Source: an uncultured Caldilineales bacterium (GTDB lineage Bacteria; Chloroflexota; Anaerolineae; JAAEKA01). Taken from it: 59,794 nt of DNA. The first letter of the stretch is position 1; every line of letters begins with the position of its first letter. Shown piece by piece: positions 25,043-32,577 of this stretch. The translations under genes were made by a program, and so were the position numbers. The stretch covers positions 1 to 59,794 of the forward strand of contig CALESQ010000007.1 of the NCBI GenBank assembly GCA_937907455.1, in the 5' to 3' direction. The notes below the pieces were generated by a model that had not been told where the DNA came from, searched no databases, and saw nothing but the letters and a program-made list of their open reading frames with translations.

Positions 25043-25152
25043 CTCAGCAGATAGCGCCTTGTCGGTGGCCTGGCAACGGTGATCAGCCTGCGACAGCAGG
25101 GGTTACCGCATGGCATCTGTCCCCATACCCCGTATTCAGATGGACACCTATT

Positions 25153-25647
25153 TTGGATCGTCTCTGGTCTCCCTGGCGTATGCAATATATCGTAGGCCCT
25201 AAAGCTGAACAATGTGTCTTCTGCGATAAGTTTCACGTAGAAGATGATGCTGCAGAACACATTCTCTTACGTGGTCATGCTACCTACGTCACCCTGAACC
25301 GCTATCCCTATAACAACGGCCACTTGCTGGTGGTGCCCTATGTACATACCGCCAGCCTGGAAACGCTGCCGATAGAGACGCTCACCGAGATGATGGTGAT
25401 GGTGAACCGAAGCCTGGCGGCGCTGCGTGTGGCTATGCAGCCACAGGGCTTCAACGTCGGCGTCAACCTGGGCAAAGCTGGTGGCGCTGGTATTGAAGCG
25501 CATGTACACATCCACATTGTGCCGCGCTGGCACGGTGATAACAACTTTATTGCGGCCATCGGCGACACGCGCATGATCCCGGAAATGCTCGACAGCACCT
25601 ATCAGCGGCTACGCGCTGCGCTGAGCAGCATGGATACGCCAGCTTGA
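25153..25647 (+). CDS. HIT family hydrolase (Ap4A hydrolase/phosphorylase-like)
   Basis: 164 residues from a TTG start (LDRLWSPWRMQYIVGPK), chosen because RLWSPWRM is the conserved N-terminus of this HIT subfamily; the first ATG, at 25180, would delete it. CVFCDKF looks like a zinc-binding pair, YPYNNGHLLVVPYVH is the family core, and the catalytic histidine triad is HVHIHIVPRW near residue 125. It acts on dinucleoside polyphosphates or nucleotide conjugates. The frame continues upstream but is not family-like. Confidence 0.87.
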   Translation: MDRLWSPWRMQYIVGPKAEQCVFCDKFHVEDDAAEHILLRGHATYVTLNRYPYNNGHLLVVPYVHTASLETLPIETLTEMMVMVNRSLAALRVAMQPQGFNVGVNLGKAGGAGIEAHVHIHIVPRWHGDNNFIAAIGDTRMIPEMLDSTYQRLRAALSSMDTPA

Positions 25648-25758
25648 GCTGTTTGCGGGCGAAAAGATTCCAGCGCCAGGAGGTAAGCTACTGACCTGAA
25701 GCATTTTGTCCTTTACAATTGAATATACAGCAGAAAAAAAATCAGGAGATTGAGTTTT

Positions 25759-28062
25759 ATGAATGAAACAAATGGTCTGACCCGAATCGTGCGTTGGTAT
25801 CGAATGGACCTGCATCTTCACACCCCTGCTTCCGACGACTATGCCGACAAAACCACCAGTTATTTGGCAATTCTAAAAGAAGCAGAACGCCGTGGTCTCG
25901 ACATCATCGCTTTCACTGATCATAACACAATTGCCGGCTACGAAGCTTTGTTTGATGAATTGGATTTTCTGGAACGTCTTGAACAACGCGGCAGATTGCA
26001 GGAGCACGAACAGGAAGAGTTGGCAGAATATCGCCGCTTGTTGCAAAAGATCACCCTTTTACCAGGTTTTGAATTTACTTGCCAGTTTGGTTCACACATC
26101 TTAGGTATTTTTCCCACTGGCGGCCACGCCGTCATCCCTCGCATCAAGACGGTGCTGCATCAGCTTGGCGTACCTTATGAAAAAATGAATATGGGTATTG
26201 CCGGCATGCCGGGCACACTGCCTTTTCTTGACGCGTATAAAACCATCCATGAAGCGGGAGGCATTGCCATCGCGGCGCACATCAATGCGCCTACCGGTGT
26301 GCTTTCGATTGCTAACAATTTGCCTACCGGTGCGCTGCGCATCAGCGCCACGCAAAGCCCCTATCTGCATGCGCTGGAGTTCTCGGCTTTTCACAGCCCG
26401 CAACTGCAAGGCTTTGCCAGCCCCCATTGGTACAACGGCACCAACCTGGGCTACGAGCGCCACATGTTTTGTCTGCAGGGGTCGGATGCCCATCGCCCGA
26501 CGCAAAACCCCGAAGACACCATGCACCGCTGGGGTATCGGTGACCGCCCCAACGAGGTAGCTCTGCCGGAGCCTACCTTCGAGGCGCTGCTTGCCCTGCT
26601 CAACAGCAACCATTTCGACCTGCTGCGCGTGCCTTTCGTTTCTGATGTGGTGCGCTATAACCGCGTGGCCGATGCCCGTGCCGCCGGCTCTTCCAATCGC
26701 CAGATCATGTTGCCTACCTGCCTGGAAAACCCGCCGCTGCTCTGCCGCCACGTGGTGGCATTGGCTAACAGCGGTGGCGGCCTGGTGTTCATTGGCATGG
26801 CTACCGATCCGCAGGGCGCGGTTGAGGGGTTGGACGATGCCGCCGCGCACATGCGTGCCTTTCAGCAGGCTATGACTCAGCATGTGCCGGTGATACCAGA
26901 GTGGTCGGTGGATATTCTAACCTACGAAGGCAAGGAGATTGCCCAGATTGATGTGCGCTCGGCGGCGCGCAAACCCTGCTTCATGCGCGAACAGGGCGAG
27001 GTTACCATCTATATCCGTCACGATGGCGAAACCATACCTGCCACCCATGAGGACATTGTCGAGATGCTGCACAGCGACGAGGAGGATACTCCCCTGGGCA
27101 GCCATCCCACCGGCACAGCCACACTGTTGGCGCCGGGGGTTGAAATGCCCAAGTCGGGGGTGGAGATCTCCGGCGTCACCCTGCGCGGCGATACCGAATA
27201 CTTCAAGGTGATTGATCTGCGCACGGCGCGCGAAAGTCAGGTCTCGGAATATACGGCTACCTCGGTGTGGCTGTACGCCATCAAGCTGTTTCAGGATGCG
27301 CGGCCTCATATTCACGACCTGCACCATCAAATGCGCTGGCACGGGCAACTTGGCCTGTGGCGCGTTTACCGCGACAACAGCTACTACGATCAGCGCAATC
27401 GGGCCAAATGCGACCTGGTCTATCGCAACGAAGAAGGCCGCATCGAGCGGGTTTTCTTTGCCGTCGCAGTAGGCTGGATCGGCAGCGCCTGGGATGCGTT
27501 GTTTGAGGTGGAGGCACCCGGCGGCGTGACGGCAGAGCGTTTGCCGGAGAACACGCCTGTGCGTTGGCGGGGTAACATGGGTATCGTCGCCATCAACCCC
27601 ACGGCTGATGGCGCAGTCTGCGACCTGGCCTTCCGCAATCGTCAGGGGCGCGACCTGCTGTACGCCAACGTACCCGCCGAGGCTTTGCAAGAGGAATGGC
27701 GCGCCCTGATCGAGGTGGAGCTGCCCCGTTCTGGCCTGGAGGTGGTGGCGGTGACGGAAAACGATGCCGGGACGGCTTACAAGTTCCACAACCTGGGCAA
27801 TCGCCATGTGGAAAGCCGTCTGTGGTCACCTGGTATGCTCAAAGAAGGCAGCCTGCGTCACTATGCTTTGCGCATGTACGTAGACTATGACCGTACCCTG
27901 AGCGACGGGCAGGTAACGTGGATCGGCAACATCGGCTATTTGCGGCGTTCGTACACTGCGGCCGATCTGGTGTATCGTGACCTGCACGGCGTGGACCACA
28001 TCTACTACGGTGCGCGCTGGAGCGACCTCAACAGCGAATGGCTGCGTCTGTTCGATCTGTAA
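25759..28062 (+). CDS. PHP-domain protein fused to an AlbA_2/Schlafen-like domain and a triplicated C-terminal repeat
   Basis: 767 residues. Residues about 15-280: PHP phosphoesterase domain with MDLHLHTPASDDYADK, IIAFTDHNTIAGYE, IAAHIN and CLQGSDAHRP, giving the metal-binding His/Asp set. About 315-435: an AlbA_2/Schlafen-like region (CLENPPLLCRHVVALANSGG, GLVFIGMATD, KPCFMREQGEVTIYIRHDGE). About 535-767: three copies of a roughly 50-residue repeat keyed by CDLVYRNEEGR, CDLAFRNRQGR and ADLVYRDLHGV, each preceded by a Trp-rich turn and followed by a Trp and LFEVE-like strand. AGGAGA precedes the ATG. The first ~350 bp are visibly more AT-rich than the rest. PHP domains hydrolyse phosphoesters; AlbA_2 domains bind nucleic acid or nucleotides. 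The function of the whole is unknown. Confidence 0.8.
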   Translation: MNETNGLTRIVRWYRMDLHLHTPASDDYADKTTSYLAILKEAERRGLDIIAFTDHNTIAGYEALFDELDFLERLEQRGRLQEHEQEELAEYRRLLQKITLLPGFEFTCQFGSHILGIFPTGGHAVIPRIKTVLHQLGVPYEKMNMGIAGMPGTLPFLDAYKTIHEAGGIAIAAHINAPTGVLSIANNLPTGALRISATQSPYLHALEFSAFHSPQLQGFASPHWYNGTNLGYERHMFCLQGSDAHRPTQNPEDTMHRWGIGDRPNEVALPEPTFEALLALLNSNHFDLLRVPFVSDVVRYNRVADARAAGSSNRQIMLPTCLENPPLLCRHVVALANSGGGLVFIGMATDPQGAVEGLDDAAAHMRAFQQAMTQHVPVIPEWSVDILTYEGKEIAQIDVRSAARKPCFMREQGEVTIYIRHDGETIPATHEDIVEMLHSDEEDTPLGSHPTGTATLLAPGVEMPKSGVEISGVTLRGDTEYFKVIDLRTARESQVSEYTATSVWLYAIKLFQDARPHIHDLHHQMRWHGQLGLWRVYRDNSYYDQRNRAKCDLVYRNEEGRIERVFFAVAVGWIGSAWDALFEVEAPGGVTAERLPENTPVRWRGNMGIVAINPTADGAVCDLAFRNRQGRDLLYANVPAEALQEEWRALIEVELPRSGLEVVAVTENDAGTAYKFHNLGNRHVESRLWSPGMLKEGSLRHYALRMYVDYDRTLSDGQVTWIGNIGYLRRSYTAADLVYRDLHGVDHIYYGARWSDLNSEWLRLFDL

Positions 28063-28082
28063 CGGTATGTTCGGGAGCTGGT

Positions 28083-29120
28083 ATGAAGGCTATTATCTTT
28101 CGTGAACATGGTTCGTTGGATCGGCTGGAATACATCGAAGAGATGCCGGTGCCGGAGCTTCAGCCTGATGAAGTGCTGGTGCGCGTGCAGTATGCTGCGC
28201 TCAATCGGCTGGATCAATTTGTAGTGCGCGGCTGGAAAGGGCTGGATCTGGCGCTGCCGCACATTCCCGGCGCCGATTTCAGCGGCACGCTGGTAGCCTT
28301 GGGCGCGGATGTGCGCGGCTGGACAGCCGGGCAGCCCGTTGCTGCCAATCCTACGCTGTGGTGTGGCCGCTGTTCCTATTGTCTGAGCGGCGAGCAAAGC
28401 CTGTGCGACACCTGGGCTATTTTGGGTGAGCACACGCGCGGCAGCTTTGCTGAGTTTGTCAAGATTCCCGCGCGCAACCTGGTGGCAGTGCCTGATGGCT
28501 TTTCGATGCAGCAGGCTGCTGCCGCGCCCACGGTGGCCGTAACTACCTGGCGCATGTTGGTGAGCAAAGGTCAGGTGCGCCCCGGTGAAACTGTGCTGGT
28601 AATCGGCGCAGGCGGTGGCGTCAACAGCTTCACCATTCCGCTGGCGAAACTGCTGGGGGCCACGGTTTGGGTGGTGGCCGGGGATGCGGCCAAGGCGCAG
28701 CAGGCGCTGGATCAGGGCGCTGATTGGGCGCTGGATCGCTCTGCCGAGCCGGATTGGTCGCGGGCGGTCTACCGGTACAGCGGCAAACGCGGGGCCGATA
28801 TCGTGGTGGACAATGTGGGCGCGGCCACCTGGGAGGCCAGTATTCGCACCCTGGCCAAAGGTGGTCGCCTGTTGACGGTGGGCGGCACCACCGGCTACAG
28901 CGCCCCCACACCGATCAACATCGTTTTCGGTCGCCAGGTAAGCATCATCGGCTCGACCATGGGCAGCCAGGCTGAGTTTGAAGACGTAATGCGCCTGGTG
29001 TTTGCCGGTAAGCTGGCGGTGCCCATTGACCGCATCTATCCGCTGGCCGAGGCGCGCGCCGCCGAAGAGCGCATGAAGCAGGGCGATCATTTTGGTAAGA
29101 TCCTGCTGGAAGTCGCCTGA
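28083..29120 (+). CDS. Zinc-binding alcohol dehydrogenase-like MDR oxidoreductase
   Basis: 345 residues of the medium-chain dehydrogenase/reductase superfamily. The structural zinc lobe is intact (CGRCSYCLSGEQSLC, four Cys), and the cofactor fold has VLVIGAGGGVNSFTIPLA. At the catalytic zinc site the usual Cys is replaced (ALNRLDQFVVRGW) and GHE reads GAD in PGADFSGTLVALG, as in quinone oxidoreductase/crotonyl-CoA-reductase-like members. It is therefore an NAD(P)H-dependent reductase of unknown substrate. GGGAG precedes the ATG. It overlaps the next gene by 1 bp (TGATG). Confidence 0.87.
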   Translation: MKAIIFREHGSLDRLEYIEEMPVPELQPDEVLVRVQYAALNRLDQFVVRGWKGLDLALPHIPGADFSGTLVALGADVRGWTAGQPVAANPTLWCGRCSYCLSGEQSLCDTWAILGEHTRGSFAEFVKIPARNLVAVPDGFSMQQAAAAPTVAVTTWRMLVSKGQVRPGETVLVIGAGGGVNSFTIPLAKLLGATVWVVAGDAAKAQQALDQGADWALDRSAEPDWSRAVYRYSGKRGADIVVDNVGAATWEASIRTLAKGGRLLTVGGTTGYSAPTPINIVFGRQVSIIGSTMGSQAEFEDVMRLVFAGKLAVPIDRIYPLAEARAAEERMKQGDHFGKILLEVA

Positions 29121-29920
29121 TGTTCGCACTTCGGGTTTACCTGGCTGCGCTGCGCCAAAGCGTTACGCCTGTGCCCCTGCTGCGCGCGGCGCGGCTGTGG
29201 GAGGTAGACGTTCTGCGCGGTGTGGCGATTGGCATGATGGTGGTCTACCATCTGATGTGGGATCTGACCAGCCTTGGCGGCTACGCCATCGCGGTGCGCA
29301 GTGGCTTTTGGAATATCTGGCAGATCATCACGGCCAGCCTGTTTACCACGCTGGTAGGTGTGGCGCTTACTCTGAGTTATCAGCGCGAGCGCAAGCAGCA
29401 TCCCACAGGCAGCCTGTGGCCGAAGTACCTGCTGCGCGGGTTGGTTTTGCTGACCTGGGGCGTGGTGATCGGCACGGTCACTTACCTGGCGCTTGGCCGC
29501 GGGGCTTATGTGCGCTTCGGCATTCTGCATCTGATTGGCCTGTCTATTATTTTGGCTTATCCGCTGCTGCGTTTTCGCTGGCTGAACCTGGCGCTGGCGG
29601 TGATCATCACCGCGCTGACGCCGCTGGTGGCCGCGCTGCACCTGCATGCGCCCTGGCTGGAATGGCTGGCCGCCACTCCTGGCAGCGGTGTGGATTATGC
29701 GCCGCTGCTGCCGTGGTTTGGCCGCGTGCTCTTTGGCGTTTTTCTGGGTAACCTGGTGTATACGGCACGCGGTGAAAGACACTTTCCCCTGCCGGGCGCG
29801 CCGGCTGATCCCATCACCCGCACCCTGCGGCTGCTGGGCCAGAATTCGCTGTTGATTTATTTGCTGCATCAACCGCTGCTTTTGATCGTGCTGACGTTGC
29901 TGGGTGCGATCCGCTGGTAA
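29120..29920 (+). CDS. DUF1624 (heparan-alpha-glucosaminide N-acetyltransferase-like) membrane protein
   Basis: 266 residues with about seven membrane segments. The family signature VDVLRGVAIGMMVVYHLMWD near residue 29 holds the Arg and His of the catalytic region, and NSLLIYLLHQPLLLIVL closes the protein. Relatives move acetyl groups across membranes from acetyl-CoA to sugars, or are uncharacterised. Its start overlaps the stop of the oxidoreductase, so the two are co-translated. Why a reductase and a membrane acyltransferase pair is unclear. Confidence 0.85.
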   Translation: MFALRVYLAALRQSVTPVPLLRAARLWEVDVLRGVAIGMMVVYHLMWDLTSLGGYAIAVRSGFWNIWQIITASLFTTLVGVALTLSYQRERKQHPTGSLWPKYLLRGLVLLTWGVVIGTVTYLALGRGAYVRFGILHLIGLSIILAYPLLRFRWLNLALAVIITALTPLVAALHLHAPWLEWLAATPGSGVDYAPLLPWFGRVLFGVFLGNLVYTARGERHFPLPGAPADPITRTLRLLGQNSLLIYLLHQPLLLIVLTLLGAIRW

Positions 29921-29996
29921 GCGATGTGGTTTGTCTTGGTCATCTGCCGCAGCCATTTTTTCATGCGGCTCTAGGATAGAGAACAAGGAGGTTCCC

Positions 29997-31547
29997 TTGG
30001 CTGAAGACCCTAAAATCACGCAGCTTCACACGTTGAAGCAACAGACTCTGGCCGGGGGCGGTGAGGAACGCATTGCCAAACAACATGCGCAAGGCAAGCT
30101 GACCGCCCGCGAGCGTCTCGATTTTATGCTGGATAAAGGCAGTTTTCGCGAGCTGGACGTGTTTGTAACCCATCGCAGCCATGACTTTGGGCTGGAAAAG
30201 CAGAAGTTCATGGGCGATGGCGTGGTGACTGGCTACGGCACGATCAATGGCCGGCTGACTTATGTGTTTTCGCAGGATTTCACGGTGTTTGGCGGTTCGC
30301 TGTCTGAAGCCCATGCCGAAAAGATCTGCAAGATCATGGACCTGGCGATGAAGAACGGCGCGCCGGTGATCGGCCTGAACGACAGCGGCGGCGCACGCAT
30401 TCAGGAAGGTGTGGTCAGCCTGGGTGGGTATGCCGATGTGTTTTTGCGCAACACGCTGGCTTCCGGCGTGATTCCGCAAATCAGCCTGGTGCTGGGGCCG
30501 TGCGCGGGCGGGGCGGTGTATTCGCCGGCTATCACCGATTTCATCATCATGGCGCAGGACACCAGCTATATGTTTGTCACCGGGCCAGATGTGGTGAAGA
30601 CGGTGACACACGAAGAAGTGACTTTTGAGGAATTGGGCGGCGCTCTGACGCACGCAGCTAAAAGCGGGGTGGCTCATTTTGCCGCCAAAAACGAGGAACA
30701 CGCGCTGTTCCTGGCACAGAAGTTGATGAGCTTTTTGCCACAAAACAATATGGAGGACCCTCCGTTTATTGCACCCAGCGACGACCCGCTGCGCATGGAC
30801 GATGCGCTGGATAGCGTTGTGCCTGACAATCCTAACAAAGCTTACGACATGAAGGATGTGATTCGCCATTTGGTAGATGACGGCGATTTTCTGGAGGTAC
30901 ACGAACACTGGGCGCAGAATATTATTGTTGGTTTGGCGCGCATGGGCGGGCACAGTGTGGGCATTGTAGCACAGCAGCCTGCCGTGTTGGCCGGTGTGCT
31001 GGACATTGCCTCCAGCACCAAGGCAGGGCGCTTTGTGCGCTTCTGTGATTGCTTCAATATTCCAATCATCACCCTGGTGGATGTGCCTGGCTTTATGCCC
31101 GGCACGGCGCAGGAACACGGCGGTATCATTCGCAACGGGGCCAAGCTGCTCTATGCCTATTGCGAAGCCACCGTGCCTAAGATCACGGTGATTACACGCA
31201 AAGCCTATGGCGGCGCTTATGATGTGATGAGCAGCAAGCATATTCGCGGCGATGTAAACCTGGCCTGGCCCTCTGCTGAAATCGCGGTGATGGGACCAGA
31301 AGGCGCTATTAACATCCTGTATCGCCGCGAGCTGGCCGCTGCGGCTGATCCGGCGGCGTTGCGTGCGCAGTTGGTGCAGGAATACCGTGAAAAGCTGGCT
31401 AATCCTTATGTGGCGGCTGCACGCGGCTATATTGATGATGTGATCCAGCCACGCGAGACGCGGCCTTACCTGATCAACGCGCTGGGCATGTTGCAAAACA
31501 AACGTGACAGCAACCCGCCGAAGAAACATGGGAATATACCGCTTTAG
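29997..31547 (+). CDS. pccB: Acyl-CoA (propionyl-CoA) carboxylase, carboxyltransferase subunit
   Basis: 516 residues from a TTG with AAGGAGG 5 bp upstream; no ATG gives the conserved N-terminus. Both crotonase-type halves are present: GGARIQEGVVSLGGYADVFL with GPCAGGAVYSPAITDF in the N-half, and FMPGTAQEHGGIIRNGAKLL with TVITRKAYGGAYDVMSSK in the C-half. It transfers carboxyl from biotin to propionyl-CoA (or acetyl-CoA). Specificity for propionyl-CoA is inferred from the mutase and epimerase genes downstream. It heads the carboxylase cluster, separated from the next gene by two repeat arrays. Confidence 0.92.
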   Translation: MAEDPKITQLHTLKQQTLAGGGEERIAKQHAQGKLTARERLDFMLDKGSFRELDVFVTHRSHDFGLEKQKFMGDGVVTGYGTINGRLTYVFSQDFTVFGGSLSEAHAEKICKIMDLAMKNGAPVIGLNDSGGARIQEGVVSLGGYADVFLRNTLASGVIPQISLVLGPCAGGAVYSPAITDFIIMAQDTSYMFVTGPDVVKTVTHEEVTFEELGGALTHAAKSGVAHFAAKNEEHALFLAQKLMSFLPQNNMEDPPFIAPSDDPLRMDDALDSVVPDNPNKAYDMKDVIRHLVDDGDFLEVHEHWAQNIIVGLARMGGHSVGIVAQQPAVLAGVLDIASSTKAGRFVRFCDCFNIPIITLVDVPGFMPGTAQEHGGIIRNGAKLLYAYCEATVPKITVITRKAYGGAYDVMSSKHIRGDVNLAWPSAEIAVMGPEGAINILYRRELAAAADPAALRAQLVQEYREKLANPYVAAARGYIDDVIQPRETRPYLINALGMLQNKRDSNPPKKHGNIPL

Positions 31548-31570
31548 CAAGGGGGTAAATATATAGGTTA

Positions 31571-31650
31571 GTATACAGGTATACAGGTATATAAGTATAC
31601 AGGTATATAAGTATACAAGTATACAGGTATACAGGTATATAAGTATACAA
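31571..31650. repeat. Ten in-phase octamers of type GTATACAG
   Basis: Exactly ten 8-nt units with no interruption: GTATACAG, GTATATAA and GTATACAA in mixed order. AT-rich in a GC-rich genome. It starts about 23 bp after the pccB stop. Confidence 0.9.
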
Positions 31651-31665
31651 GGACATTGGGTAAAC

Positions 31666-31876
31666 CTTGCCTTACTTGTCTACTTGTCTACTTGTCTACT
31701 TGTCTACTTGCCTTACTTGCCTTACTTGCCTTACTTGTCTACTTGCCTTACTTGTCTACTTGCCTTACTTGTCTACTTGTCTACTTGCCTACTTGTCTAC
31801 TTGCCTTACTTGCCTTACTTGTCTTACTTGTCTACTTGTCTACTTGTCTACTTGTCTACTTGCCTTACTTGCCTTA
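31666..31876. repeat. Twenty-five units of type CTTGTCTA / CTTGCCTTA
   Basis: Fourteen 8-nt units (CTTGTCTA, once CTTGCCTA) and eleven 9-nt units (CTTGCCTTA, once CTTGTCTTA) in irregular order, ending 11 bp before the ATG at 31888. In opposite orientation the left array reads CTTGTATA, one base from CTTGTCTA, so the two arrays are inverted relatives. Long frames through both arrays are repeat artefacts (YLSTCLL-type peptides). Confidence 0.92.
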
Positions 31877-31887
31877 CAAGTACCACC

Positions 31888-32460
31888 ATGCAAGCCACTT
31901 TCGCCCTTGCCGATGAGCAATTTGCAGCCAACGATTACAGCGGTGTGATGATAGGTCTGCCGCTGGCTGTGCAATTACATGCCGGGCCGCTGCTGTATGG
32001 CCGCGATGAGGGCAATAATTGGATGGTGCGTTGTGCTGCCGCAACGCCGCTGCTGAAGCCGATCTGCCTGGAGCGAGCGGCCTTCTGCGGGCGCATCAGC
32101 CGGTTGAGTGGTCAGACCGTGGGCGATCAGGTGCTGCATCAGGCGTTGCTGGACTGCGGCGCAGCGCTGCGGCTGGATTTGTTCGACCCAGAGCAGGAGA
32201 CGGACCAAGCTGAGGCTGTGCCCTTTAGGCTGGCCGAAGGCGATTGGCTGCTGGGTGTGGCCGATCTGCGCGGCTATCTCGCTTTTGAACCCGATGATCG
32301 GCTGTGGCAGCCGCTCTCAGGCCACATCAGCGATATTCATCGCCTGCTGTGGCAACCGGCGCACCCGGACTTTGCGGCCCTGCGCTGGGTAGATAGCCTG
32401 CCTGCCCAGTCATTCGCACCAGATCAGGTGTTTGTGACGATCAAAACAGATAAGACATAG
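31888..32460 (+). CDS. Protein of unknown function within the carboxylase cluster
   Basis: 190 residues from the ATG just after the repeat array (MQATFALADEQFAANDYSGV); no Shine-Dalgarno is visible. The frame is open back through the array, which I treat as non-coding. Seen: QLHAGPLLYGRDEGNNWMVR, CLERAAFCGRISRLSGQTVG, VADLRGYLAFEPDDRLWQPL. It is a mixed alpha/beta sequence with no membrane segment and no recognised motif. Its position between the carboxyltransferase and biotin carboxylase genes suggests an accessory role in that complex (inference). Confidence 0.65.
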   Translation: MQATFALADEQFAANDYSGVMIGLPLAVQLHAGPLLYGRDEGNNWMVRCAAATPLLKPICLERAAFCGRISRLSGQTVGDQVLHQALLDCGAALRLDLFDPEQETDQAEAVPFRLAEGDWLLGVADLRGYLAFEPDDRLWQPLSGHISDIHRLLWQPAHPDFAALRWVDSLPAQSFAPDQVFVTIKTDKT

Positions 32461-32577
32461 GTAGCCAAAAACAAGCAGACCCATACACCCTGTCTCTTTC
32501 CTTCTTTCCTTGTCTGCTTGTCTACCCGCCTCCGGCGTATTTGTCTCCTTCTCTCCTTTCTCCCAAAGGACCCTCTT

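Noticed and set aside
31474..31948. ORFs encoding LYTYIPVYLYT- or YLSTCLL-type peptides
   Set aside because: They are translations of the octamer arrays, open in several frames at once; no start site or family support.
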